From positions 1 to 36,904 of the forward strand of contig JAZRVS010000104.1 in the NCBI GenBank assembly GCA_045599365.1: a stretch of 36,904 nucleotides of DNA, given 5' to 3'. Under the pieces are notes generated by a model that did not search any database, was not told the DNA's origin, and saw only the letters and a list, made by a program, of their open reading frames with translations. Shown here piece by piece: positions 26,088 through 34,759 of the stretch. The DNA comes from UBA1715 sp045599365. GTDB lineage: Bacteria > Bacteroidota > Bacteroidia > Bacteroidales > UBA1715. Numbering within the stretch: position 1 is the stretch's first letter; every line of letters begins with the position of its first letter. Made by a program: the position numbers and the translations under genes.

Positions 26088-26486
26088 TAACCCATTGTGC
26101 ATTATTATTTCGTAATTACACAACTATTCAAGTGTTATATCAAATTGTTATTCAACTAATTAGAGTTGCGAACAAAACACCTCAAAATTTTTGAAAACAT
26201 CAAAATAATCCCCGTTAGGGGATACATATCAATAGAGCTATTTCAAGGACCATAAAAAACAACTCCAGAGGAGTGCATAAAGAAGTTGAGTATCAATACG
26301 AGTAGATTAATTGTTAATGTGCAACCACTACGTGGTTGTAATTTGTTTTTGTACATATTCATTCTATTGATATAAAAGCCCTACGGGTTATGAATAAAAA
26401 TACAATATTTTATGAGATAATTGTTGATTTTTATGTACGAGTAGGAATCATAAATCTGTAACTTTTGAATAATGCACAATGGGTTA
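26088..26486. mobile_element. 399-bp non-coding element with perfect 19-bp terminal inverted repeats and nested hairpins
   Basis: TAACCCATTGTGCATTATT (26088-26106) is repeated inverted and without mismatch at 26468-26486. Inside, TATCAATAGA (26227-26236) pairs with TCTATTGATA (26363-26372). Each side of that pair carries an outer hairpin, CCCC-GTTA-GGGG (26210-26221) and CCC-TAC-GGG (26379-26387). Two central hairpins are ACTCC-AGA-GGAGT (26262-26274) and CAACCAC-TAC-GTGGTTG (26322-26338). No gene is present. It fits a MITE or other non-autonomous repeat, perhaps one element nested in another. No convincing target-site duplication flanks it. Most of the 26005-26507 gap is this element. Confidence 0.72.
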
Positions 26487-26507
26487 TTTATTATCTTTTT
26501 TAAATTC

Positions 26508-27185
26508 CTACTTGAAACTATTTGGAAAATGTTTCAAAAAACATTTGGGTATTTTTGATTCAAAAATCAATTGTTCGTGTGTTACAGGATGAACAATTAC
26601 CAAACGGTTGTTGTGTAACATTAGACGTTTTTCAGGATCAGTTTTTGCTCCATATTTTCTATCTCCAGCAACGTGCCATCCGTGTTCTGAAAGATGAACT
26701 CTAATTTGATTTTTTCTTCCTGTAAGTATTTGTATGTCAAGGAGAGCCTTCCCATTGTTTTCGTCAACAACTTTATATCGAGTGATTGCTAATTTTCCGA
26801 TTTGTTGATTCTTTGTTGAGTATACAAATGTGGCAGAATTTTCTGTTAAATAGGAACGGATTTCAGCTTTTTTTATTTCTGGAATGGTCTCTGTTACAGC
26901 AACGTATCGTCTATCTAACACGTAGTCATTCCAGTTATCACGAAGAGTACTTTGTGTTTTTTCATCTTTTGCAAAGAGTAACACACCAGATGTAAATTGG
27001 TCTAAACGATGGCAAACAAATGCATCGCCACGAGGATTTTTATTTTTTACATATTCACGAACCAAATGCCAAGCATTTTCGTTTTTTGTTGTTGGATTTC
27101 CAACAGATAACAAACCAGATGGTTTTTCAATAACGACCAACCATTTGTCTTCGTAGATGATATGTAAATTTTTTGCGGACCACAT
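26508..27185 (-). CDS. RluA-family RNA pseudouridine synthase
   Basis: The 225-residue enzyme (from ATG 27185) converts specific uridines in rRNA or tRNA to pseudouridine. It has the family core LHIIYEDKWLVVIEKPSGLL, the catalytic Asp62 in HRLDQFTSGVLLFAK, and the ILTGRKNQIRVHLSEHGW and GDRKYG motifs. There is no S4 domain. The exact target cannot be read. The frame extends seven codons upstream through the purB terminator hairpin; the start at 27185 is therefore preferred and lies directly after the terminator T-run. Expression may depend on read-through from purB. Confidence 0.94.
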   Translation of the reverse strand: MWSAKNLHIIYEDKWLVVIEKPSGLLSVGNPTTKNENAWHLVREYVKNKNPRGDAFVCHRLDQFTSGVLLFAKDEKTQSTLRDNWNDYVLDRRYVAVTETIPEIKKAEIRSYLTENSATFVYSTKNQQIGKLAITRYKVVDENNGKALLDIQILTGRKNQIRVHLSEHGWHVAGDRKYGAKTDPEKRLMLHNNRLVIVHPVTHEQLIFESKIPKCFLKHFPNSFK

Positions 27186-27190
27186 AAAAA

Positions 27191-27214
27191 AAAGGGCGTA
27201 AAACATACGCCCTT
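27191..27214 (-). terminator. Terminator between purB and the pseudouridine synthase gene
   Basis: AAGGGCGTA (27192-27200) pairs with TACGCCCTT (27206-27214) around AAACA, followed on the minus strand by a T-run. It starts five bases after the purB stop and ends right at the next gene's ATG. Confidence 0.88.
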
Positions 27215-27218
27215 ACAA

Positions 27219-28559
27219 TTACATACCTGTGTAGTTGAATGGCGTGATTTGTCGCAATTCTGCTTTCACGTCTTCGCTTACGTTCAATGTTTCAATGAAA
27301 TTGTGAATAGAAGTTTCGTTGATAACATCGTTTGTGCGAGTCAATTCTTTCAATGTTTCGTATGGTTTTGGGTAACCTTCGCGGCGAAGAATTGTTTGAA
27401 TTGCTTCGGCAACAACAGCCCAATTGGCTTCCAAATCAGCGCGAATTGCAGTTTCGTTTACGAAAATTTTACCTAAACCTTTCTTTAAAGATGCAAGCGC
27501 AATCAATAAATGACCATAAGGTACACCGACATTACGAAGAACTGTTGAGTCGGTTAAGTCACGTTGTAAACGAGAAATTGGAAGTTTTGCTGCCAAATGT
27601 TCAAAAATGGCATTTGCAATACCCAAGTTACCTTCTGCATTTTCAAAATCAATAGGATTTACTTTGTGAGGCATAGCCGACGAACCAACTTCGTTCTTTT
27701 GAATGCGTTGTTTGAAGTAACCCATTGAAATATATTGCCATACGTCCTTGCATAAATCCATCAAAATTGTGTCAATACGTTTTGACGCATCGAATAAAGC
27801 TGCAAGATTGTCGTAATGTTCGATTTGTGTGGTTGGAAAAGAACGTTCCAACCCAAGATGATTTTTTACAAATTCGTTTCCGAAAGTGTGCCAATCTTTT
27901 TCTGGATATGCAACGTGGTGTGCGTTGAAGTTACCTGTTGCGCCACCAAATTTTGCAGAGAAAGGGACTGCTTTTAATTGTTTCATTTGCACGTTCAAAC
28001 GAGAAACAAATACGTTGATTTCTTTTCCCAAACGAGTTGGCGTTGCTGGTTGACCATGGGTTTTAGCCAACATTGGGATATCTTTCCATTCGTTTGCCAT
28101 TGCAGTCAGCGTGTCAATGATTTCTTGCAACGTAGGAATAATTACATCGTTCATCGCTTCTTTTAACGAAAGAGGAACTGACGTATTGTTGATATCTTGC
28201 GAAGTCAATCCAAAGTGGATGAATTCCTTATATTCCTGTAAGCCAAGCTTGTTGAATTGGTCTTTGATGAAATACTCTACGGCTTTCACATCGTGATTTG
28301 TAATCTTTTCTGTTTCTTTGATTTGAGTTGCATCAGCTTCGGAAAAATTGCGATAAATGTCGCGGAGTTTTTCAAAAACAGTTTTGTCAACATTTTTCAA
28401 TTGAGGAACTTCGTTGCAAAGCGCAATAAAGTATTCAATTTCCACACGGACACGATAGTTTATGAGAGCATATTCCGAGAAATATTTTCTCAATGTTTCA
28501 GTTTTGCTTCCGTAACGTCCGTCAATTGGCGATACAGCCGTAAGAGAATCTAAATTCAT
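27219..28559 (-). CDS. purB: Adenylosuccinate lyase
   Basis: The 446-residue tetrameric enzyme acts twice in purine synthesis, releasing fumarate from SAICAR and from adenylosuccinate. It starts LDSLTAVSPIDGRYGSKTE and has the fumarase/lyase signature VGSSAMPHKVNPIDFENAEG plus the KTHGQPATPTRLGKE block. The frame extends to 28610, but ATG 28559 gives the standard N-terminus and sits just downstream of a promoter. Length is normal. Confidence 0.98.
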   Translation of the reverse strand: MNLDSLTAVSPIDGRYGSKTETLRKYFSEYALINYRVRVEIEYFIALCNEVPQLKNVDKTVFEKLRDIYRNFSEADATQIKETEKITNHDVKAVEYFIKDQFNKLGLQEYKEFIHFGLTSQDINNTSVPLSLKEAMNDVIIPTLQEIIDTLTAMANEWKDIPMLAKTHGQPATPTRLGKEINVFVSRLNVQMKQLKAVPFSAKFGGATGNFNAHHVAYPEKDWHTFGNEFVKNHLGLERSFPTTQIEHYDNLAALFDASKRIDTILMDLCKDVWQYISMGYFKQRIQKNEVGSSAMPHKVNPIDFENAEGNLGIANAIFEHLAAKLPISRLQRDLTDSTVLRNVGVPYGHLLIALASLKKGLGKIFVNETAIRADLEANWAVVAEAIQTILRREGYPKPYETLKELTRTNDVINETSIHNFIETLNVSEDVKAELRQITPFNYTGM

Positions 28560-28579
28560 AGTTTTATTTTTTTGCACGG

Positions 28580-28610
28580 CAAAGATAGAAAATATGTTAA
28601 ATGTTTCCAA
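28580..28610 (-). promoter_or_regulatory. purB promoter (-7 and -33)
   Basis: On the minus strand TATCTTTG (28587-28580) is a perfect -7 element. TTG at 28610-28608 lies 20 bp upstream, the Bacteroidota -33 spacing. The leader is about 15-20 nt. Confidence 0.75.
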
Positions 28611-28637
28611 CTGATATATTGTTGCTTCAATTTATTG

Positions 28638-28645
28638 TATCTTCG
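28638..28645 (+). promoter_or_regulatory. -7 promoter element of the YfhO-flippase operon
   Basis: TATCTTCG differs from TAnnTTTG at one base, 20 bp before the ATG at 28665. Together with the purB promoter it makes this a divergent promoter region. Confidence 0.55.
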
Positions 28646-28664
28646 CATCGTAAATTTTAAAATT

Positions 28665-31076
28665 ATGAATTTCAAATCGTTAAATTACAAGCCTCTTGCT
28701 ATTAGTGTAATAGCAATCGTTGGATTTTTAGTACTTTCACTTTTGTACTTTTCTCCAATTTTTGATGGAAAAACATTGCAACAACACGATGTGATGCAAT
28801 ATCAAGGAATGGCACGTGAGTCGCTTCAATATGAGGAAGAAACAGGACACGCTCCATTGTGGACGAATACTCTTTTTGGCGGAATGCCAACATATTTGAT
28901 TCACATTCAAACAAAAAATGTGGTAACCTATATTTATCATGCTTTTCACACAACATTTGATCATCCAGAAATGATAATGTTGATGTATTTTATTTGGGCA
29001 TTTTTGGCTCTTTTACTTGTTGATATGCCAATAGGGTTGTCAATTTTGGGAGCATTGTTTTATGGTTTGTCATCATACTTTTACATTATAATTGAAGCGG
29101 GACATATTACAAAATGTATTGCATTAGGACAATTGCCATTGATTGTGGCTTCGGTGTATGCAACGTATCGGTTGGGGAAATGGAAACTTGGTTCTGCTGT
29201 TTTTGCTTTTATGCTTGCAATGCAGTTAATAGCAAATCACCTTCAAATAACGTATTATACAGCGTTGATATGTGTTGTGTTGGTTTGTTTTTTGTTGTAT
29301 GAAGCAATTCGAGAAAAAAATATATTGAAGAAATTTGTTAAGCCATCATTATGGTTGCTATTAGCGTTGATACTTGCTGTTGGTGCAAATTTTAGTCGTT
29401 TGTATAGTGTGTATGATTACGGAAAGGATTCAATGCGTGGAAAATCGGAACTTTCTGATAATCAGAACAATAAAACAGAAGGTTTGGATAAAGATTATGC
29501 GACAGCGTGGAGTTATGGCATAGATGAGACGCTCAATTTGCTTGTTCCAAATTTTATGGGAGGTTCTTCAATGGGAGAACTTTCAGAAGATTCGGAGGTT
29601 TACAAAACATTGAAACAAAATGGTGTACCGAATTCTAAGAATGTTATAAAGAGTATGCCAACATATTGGGGAGAACAGCCTATAACATCGGGTCCTGTAT
29701 ATATTGGTGCAATAGTGATATTTTTATTCATTTTTGGTTTGCTATATGTTTCGGGAAGTATAAAGTGGTGGTTGGCTATTTGTACATTGTTTTCGATTTT
29801 GCTTGCGTGGGGACATAATTTTATGCCATTGACAGATTTGTTCCTTGATTATTTTCCTGGTTATAACAAATTTAGGACAGTATCAATGATTTTGGTAATT
29901 GCCGAGTTTGCAATGCCGTTGTTGGCAATCATTGCGTTGAAAAAATTCTTTGAAGATGAAGAAAAAACAGATGCATTCAAAAAATTGGCTATTGCGTTAG
30001 GAATAACAGGAGGTTTGTTGCTCATACTTATTTTTACATCGGGAATGTGGTCATTTCAAGGAGCACACGATTCGGAAATGTTGCCAGATTGGTTATTGCC
30101 TGCATTGATAGCAGATCGAAAGGCAATGATGACTGGCGATTTATGGCGTTCTTTACTGATAGTAATTGCTACATTTGTAGTCTTAACACTCGTAAAATTC
30201 AATAAATTAAAAACAATTCCTGCAATTGGAATTTTGGGACTTATAGTCTTGATTGATTTAATTCCTGTAAATCGACGTTATTTGAACGATAATGACTTTG
30301 TAAAACCATCCAAATCAATATTTAAACCATCAAAAGCTGATGCAATGATATTGAAAGATACCGATCCGAATTTCCGAGTAATGAATTTAACTGTTAGTCC
30401 ATTTAATGATGCGTCAACGTCATATTTTCATAAATCTATTGGTGGATACCATGGAGCAAAAATGAAGAGGTATCAAGAGTTGATAGATTCATGTTTGTCG
30501 CAAAATAATTGGGAAGTTTACAATATGCTTAATACAAAATATTTTATTGTCAATGGGCAAGATAATAAGCCTGTTGCGCAACGAAATCCAAATGCATTAG
30601 GCAATGCATGGTTTGTAAAAGACGTTCATCTTGTTCAAAATGCGGACGCGGAAATTGCGGCATTGAAAGACTTTTATCCAGAACGAGAAGCCTTTGTAGA
30701 TATGCGTTATAAAATGTCGGAAACGGAATTTGTAGTTGATTCAACGGCGTCAATAATTTTAGATTCATACAATCCAGAGGAATTGAATTATACGTCGGTG
30801 AATTCTCAAAAGGGCGTTGCAATTTTTTCTGAAATATTCTATGACAAAGGATGGAATGCGTATATAGATGGGGAATTCGTTCCTCATTTCCGTGCAAATT
30901 ATGTACTTCGAGGATTGGAAATTCCAGCAGGAACACATCAAATTAAATTTAAATTTGAGCCGAAAAGTTTTTACACAGCCGATACAATTTCTTTAGTATT
31001 TTCAATCTTGTTGTTGATTGGTTTTACTGCTGTTATTGTGTTGGAAATAAAAAAAATTGTTGTAGCGAAAGAGTAA
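28665..31076 (+). CDS. YfhO-family polytopic membrane protein
   Basis: The 803-residue protein has an N-terminal transmembrane segment (PLAISVIAIVGFLVLSLLYF), the loop GKTLQQHDVMQYQGMARES, and TNTLFGGMPTYLI. About a dozen membrane segments run to about residue 570, and a large soluble C-terminal domain is followed by a last membrane segment (SLVFSILLLIGFTAVIVLEI). YfhO proteins are GT-C-fold membrane enzymes implicated in glycosylating envelope polymers; the substrate here is unknown. ATG 28665 is chosen over the upstream in-frame codon at 28572, which lies in the purB promoter region. A flippase follows 18 bp downstream. Confidence 0.9.
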   Translation: MNFKSLNYKPLAISVIAIVGFLVLSLLYFSPIFDGKTLQQHDVMQYQGMARESLQYEEETGHAPLWTNTLFGGMPTYLIHIQTKNVVTYIYHAFHTTFDHPEMIMLMYFIWAFLALLLVDMPIGLSILGALFYGLSSYFYIIIEAGHITKCIALGQLPLIVASVYATYRLGKWKLGSAVFAFMLAMQLIANHLQITYYTALICVVLVCFLLYEAIREKNILKKFVKPSLWLLLALILAVGANFSRLYSVYDYGKDSMRGKSELSDNQNNKTEGLDKDYATAWSYGIDETLNLLVPNFMGGSSMGELSEDSEVYKTLKQNGVPNSKNVIKSMPTYWGEQPITSGPVYIGAIVIFLFIFGLLYVSGSIKWWLAICTLFSILLAWGHNFMPLTDLFLDYFPGYNKFRTVSMILVIAEFAMPLLAIIALKKFFEDEEKTDAFKKLAIALGITGGLLLILIFTSGMWSFQGAHDSEMLPDWLLPALIADRKAMMTGDLWRSLLIVIATFVVLTLVKFNKLKTIPAIGILGLIVLIDLIPVNRRYLNDNDFVKPSKSIFKPSKADAMILKDTDPNFRVMNLTVSPFNDASTSYFHKSIGGYHGAKMKRYQELIDSCLSQNNWEVYNMLNTKYFIVNGQDNKPVAQRNPNALGNAWFVKDVHLVQNADAEIAALKDFYPEREAFVDMRYKMSETEFVVDSTASIILDSYNPEELNYTSVNSQKGVAIFSEIFYDKGWNAYIDGEFVPHFRANYVLRGLEIPAGTHQIKFKFEPKSFYTADTISLVFSILLLIGFTAVIVLEIKKIVVAKE

Positions 31077-31094
31077 AAAAGTCGTTTATCTATA

Positions 31095-32582
31095 ATGGGA
31101 ATTGTACGTAAACAATCTATACTTGGCTCGTTTTGGGTATATCTTGGAGCGTTGTTAGGATTTGTTACGTCGGCATTGTTATTTCCTCATTATTTCACAT
31201 CGGAGCAAATTGGACTTATCAATTTGATTGTTACGTATGGAACATTGTTTTCGCGATTTGCGTCAGCGGGTTTTCAAAATACAATCACGAGAATGTTCCC
31301 ATATTTTCGTAATGATGAGAAAAAGCATAATGGATTTTTATTTTTAACAGTTATAACTGTTTGTATTGCATCTCTTTTGATGATAGGGCTATATCTATTG
31401 CTTTACCCATACATAGTGACGAACAAAAGTGAAGGGGGGAATTTAATGTCGCAATTTGCGATTTTGATAGTTCCAATGTTTATTTTTCTTGCGTTTTATG
31501 AAGTTTTTGATGCCTATACAAAAGCGTTGTTTAACGCAACACGAGGAATTTTTGCAAAAGAAGTACTATTTAGAATTTTGACGTTGATATTGATAGTTTT
31601 ATTTATATATCAACTTGTTGATTTTAAAGAGTTTACATATTTATATGTTTGTGGGTATTTTGTCATTTTTCTCTGTTTGATTATAGCACTTTTACGAGAG
31701 AAACAAATATGTTTAAGGTCAGATTTTTCGCTCATTGATAAACCAATGGCAAAGGAATTGTTCCAAGTGAGTTTATATGGCATAATTATTATGTCTGCCA
31801 ATATAATAGTTGTTAATATTGACAGAATAATGATAGAAAAATTGATGATAGACAATCCATTATCGCAAGTAGGTATTTATACAACGTGTACGTATTTTGC
31901 TACTATGGTTATTTTGCCAAATCGTCCATTACAAAAAATCACATCAACACTTGTTGCTGAAGCTTGGAAAATAAAGGATATGAAGCAATTACAGGTTTTG
32001 TATGAAAAAAGTACAATAACACAATTGGTAATTGGTACGCTTGTATTTTTCGGACTTTGTATCAATCTTGATTATATTTTTCAAATTATTCCAGAGGAAT
32101 ATAGTGCTGGAAAGTGGGTAATTGTATTTATCGGTTTGTTCTATTTGAGTGATATGGCTGCAGGAGTGAACAAAGACATTGTGAGCAATTCTTCGAAATA
32201 CAAAAAATTGTCGCATTGGACTATTGCACTAATAGTTGTCATTATTTTGTTGAATTTTGTTTTCATTCCATCGTATGGAATAAGTGGCGCAGCAATATCG
32301 TCGTGTGTTGCACGTTTGTTATACAATTTTGTTGCTTTTTGGTATGTGAAAAGAAAATTTGGATTACAACCATATTCGTTGAAACATTTGACCATTTTAT
32401 TGATAGGGGGAGTTTCATTTGCTATATGTTATTTCGTCCCAGAGACAAGCAATTTGATTTGTAACATTTTGATTAAGAGTGGATTGCTAACAATAATATT
32501 TTGTTTGCTTGTGTATTTCTTTCATGTTTCGGAGGATGTAGATGAGTTGGCAGAAGGATTTTTCAAAAAATTGAAACGATGA
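31095..32582 (+). CDS. Polysaccharide flippase (MOP superfamily, Wzx/oligosaccharide exporter-like)
   Basis: The 495-residue protein has about fourteen hydrophobic segments and the family start SILGSFWVYLGALLGFVTSA, followed by YFTSEQIGLINLIVTYG. MOP flippases move lipid-linked sugars or other lipids across the inner membrane. Being between YfhO and PgeF, it may serve the same glycan pathway as YfhO. It shares ATGA with the next gene. Confidence 0.93.
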   Translation: MGIVRKQSILGSFWVYLGALLGFVTSALLFPHYFTSEQIGLINLIVTYGTLFSRFASAGFQNTITRMFPYFRNDEKKHNGFLFLTVITVCIASLLMIGLYLLLYPYIVTNKSEGGNLMSQFAILIVPMFIFLAFYEVFDAYTKALFNATRGIFAKEVLFRILTLILIVLFIYQLVDFKEFTYLYVCGYFVIFLCLIIALLREKQICLRSDFSLIDKPMAKELFQVSLYGIIIMSANIIVVNIDRIMIEKLMIDNPLSQVGIYTTCTYFATMVILPNRPLQKITSTLVAEAWKIKDMKQLQVLYEKSTITQLVIGTLVFFGLCINLDYIFQIIPEEYSAGKWVIVFIGLFYLSDMAAGVNKDIVSNSSKYKKLSHWTIALIVVIILLNFVFIPSYGISGAAISSCVARLLYNFVAFWYVKRKFGLQPYSLKHLTILLIGGVSFAICYFVPETSNLICNILIKSGLLTIIFCLLVYFFHVSEDVDELAEGFFKKLKR

Positions 32583-33328
32583 TTTTTCATATACAACCAA
32601 TATTTGTTGATGGTGAAATTCCACATTTTGAGTGGATAAATAATTCACATTGCGTGGCGGGTTTTTCTACACGAAAGGGTGGGGTTAGCATTGGCGTGTA
32701 TGAAAGTATGAATACGGGACTTCATTCAAAAGATGAACATCAGTTTGTTCTTGAAAATCGGGACAAATTTTTCTCATTAGTTGCACCAGGCTTTAAGGTT
32801 GCAAATTTGCGACAAATTCATTCTGCAAAGATTGTTGAGGTAAATAATTCGTTTGTAAACGATTGCGAGGCAGATGGTTTTTTCACGACAGAGAAAAATG
32901 TTGTTTTATCAATTTCCATAGCCGATTGTGGTTCGGTAATGTTCCACGATGATGCATTTTCGGTAGTTGCAGGCTTGCATTGTGGTTGGCGAGGAACACG
33001 CGATGGGATTATTCAAAATATGATAGAAATTCTTTCCAAATATGTTGAACCACAAAATCTTACTGCGTATATTGGTCCGATGATTTCCAACGTAAATTAT
33101 GAAGTTGGCGAGGAATTTTACGATTTTTTCCCGAAACAATATCTCATACAAAAAGATGGTTCGCTTTGTTTTGATTTAAATGGTAGAGTAGAATCAATTT
33201 TGCAGGAATGCAATATTGGAAAAATATACAATCCACATATTGATACGTTTTCAAATGAGGATTTGTTTTATTCGTATCGACGCGATGGCGTTACAGGGCG
33301 AATGTGTGCGTATATTGGAAAGAGGTAG
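32579..33328 (+). CDS. pgeF: PgeF/YfiH laccase-domain protein (purine nucleoside phosphorylase-like)
   Basis: The 249-residue protein has all three metal ligands of the family: His81 in RQIHSAKIV, Cys117 in SIADCGSV, and His134 in LHCGWRG. AYIGPMIS and YSYRRDGVTGRM near the end are also typical. Known members have been assigned either purine nucleoside phosphorylase or peptidoglycan-editing (PgeF) roles. It starts at ATG 32579, overlapping the flippase stop by 4 bp. Confidence 0.95.
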   Translation: MIFHIQPIFVDGEIPHFEWINNSHCVAGFSTRKGGVSIGVYESMNTGLHSKDEHQFVLENRDKFFSLVAPGFKVANLRQIHSAKIVEVNNSFVNDCEADGFFTTEKNVVLSISIADCGSVMFHDDAFSVVAGLHCGWRGTRDGIIQNMIEILSKYVEPQNLTAYIGPMISNVNYEVGEEFYDFFPKQYLIQKDGSLCFDLNGRVESILQECNIGKIYNPHIDTFSNEDLFYSYRRDGVTGRMCAYIGKR

Positions 33329-33335
33329 ATTGAAT

Positions 33336-34238
33336 ATGAATAATAATAAATTTATCGGTCATCTTGCGATTTTCTTTGCTTACGCAATTTTCGGTTTCAA
33401 TATAATTACGTGCAAAAATCTTGTCTCGTTTGAAATTGTTTCGCCAATTGGGATTTTTTGTTTTCGTGCAATTGGAGCAACTATTTGTTTTTGGCTTCTT
33501 TCGTTGTTTTTGCCAAAAGAAAAAGTGGAATTAAAAGATTTACCTAAAATCTTCATTGCGTCAATGTTGGGATTGTTTCTCACGCAGATAAGTTTTCTTA
33601 AAGCAATGACTATCACAACGCCAGTTGATGCTTCAATTATTACAACTCTGACACCAATTTTTACAATGTTTATTGCCGCTATTTTTTTGAAAGAACCTAT
33701 AACATTCAAGAAAGCAGGCGGAGTTGCAATGAGTTTTATAGGTGTTATATTATTGATTCTTAATAGTGTACACGATTCAAACGGAGTTGAACATAGCAAT
33801 TTGTATGGAATTGCGTTGATGATTTGCAACGGATTATTTTTCGCATTTTATTTAGGAGCATTCAAACCATTAGTTCAAAAATACGGAACAGTAACATTTA
33901 TGAAATGGATGTTTTTGTTTTCGATGATTGTATCTGTTGCGTTTGATTTTAAAGAATTTTCGGAGATAAATTATAGAGCAATCAATGTTGCTTTTTTGAG
34001 GAATCTTGCATTCACCGTAGTTTGTGCCACATTTATAGCATATTTTCTTATTCCTATAGGACAAAAAAATTTGCGACCAACAATTGTCAGCATGTATGCT
34101 TATTTACAACCATTTATAGCAACAATCATAAGCATTGTAGCAGGAATGGACGTGATGACGTGGCAAAAAATTCTTGCGGCAATACTCGTATTTGTCGGTG
34201 TGTTCTTGGTAAACAAGAGTAAAGCAAAAGCCGAATAA
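33336..34238 (+). CDS. EamA-type drug/metabolite transporter
   Basis: The 300-residue protein has two EamA halves and about ten membrane helices. Landmarks are FFAYAIFGFNIITCKNL, TTPVDASIITTLTPIFTMF and LQPFIATIISIVAG, with a short basic tail. The substrate is unknown. The frame extends to 33216 inside pgeF; ATG 33336, 7 bp after the pgeF stop, is the plausible start. It ends with no base between its TAA and the stop of the convergent exonuclease gene. Confidence 0.94.
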   Translation: MNNNKFIGHLAIFFAYAIFGFNIITCKNLVSFEIVSPIGIFCFRAIGATICFWLLSLFLPKEKVELKDLPKIFIASMLGLFLTQISFLKAMTITTPVDASIITTLTPIFTMFIAAIFLKEPITFKKAGGVAMSFIGVILLILNSVHDSNGVEHSNLYGIALMICNGLFFAFYLGAFKPLVQKYGTVTFMKWMFLFSMIVSVAFDFKEFSEINYRAINVAFLRNLAFTVVCATFIAYFLIPIGQKNLRPTIVSMYAYLQPFIATIISIVAGMDVMTWQKILAAILVFVGVFLVNKSKAKAE

Positions 34239-34751
34239 CTACAAAATCTTTATAGCAATCGCCGCACAGGCTTCGGCATCAGCAAGGGCATGATGATGAT
34301 TTTCCAAAATATATCCGCACGCTTCGGAAACTGTATGTAACTGGTGATCTGGCAAATTCTTTCCAAAATGCCGACGTGCAGCACACAAAGTATCATAGAA
34401 CTGATAATCGGGATAATCCATTTGATATGTTTGAAAAACCTTTTCCAAACAACCTTCGTCAAATCGACTATTGTGGGCAACAAAAGGGACGTTGAAATCA
34501 GGATAATATTCACGAATTTTTTGTTCCACATTTTTCCATACATTCGGAAAAATTGGAGCCGAATCGGTATCGTTGTGTCCTAACCCATGCACATTTTGGC
34601 AAAACCATTTATAGTAATTTGGTTCAGGTTTAATAAGACTGTACAACGAATCCACCACCTGACCATTTTTTACAACAACAATCCCAATACTACAAACGCT
34701 ACTACAACATTCGTTTGCTGTTTCAAAATCAATCGCGACAAAATTATCCAT
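34239..34751 (-). CDS. DEDDh 3'-5' exonuclease (DnaQ-like)
   Basis: The 170-residue protein is a complete single-domain RNase T/DnaQ-type exonuclease: Asp8 and Glu10 (FVAIDFETAN), Asp98 (VAHNSRFDEG), and His153 with Asp158 (HHALADAE). It trims 3' ends of DNA or RNA using two metal ions. It lacks any polymerase or BRCT partner domain. It sits 8 bp after the WYL regulator gene and may share its transcript. Confidence 0.95.
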   Translation of the reverse strand: MDNFVAIDFETANECCSSVCSIGIVVVKNGQVVDSLYSLIKPEPNYYKWFCQNVHGLGHNDTDSAPIFPNVWKNVEQKIREYYPDFNVPFVAHNSRFDEGCLEKVFQTYQMDYPDYQFYDTLCAARRHFGKNLPDHQLHTVSEACGYILENHHHALADAEACAAIAIKIL

Positions 34752-34759
34752 TGGTTACA

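Noticed and set aside
30550..30936. Minus-strand 128-codon frame within the YfhO gene
   Set aside because: It is fully inside a well-supported membrane-protein gene, with no promoter and no recognisable domain.
33216..33335. Longer N-terminus for the EamA transporter
   Set aside because: The extension overlaps pgeF and is not hydrophobic like the family start; ATG 33336 fits the family.
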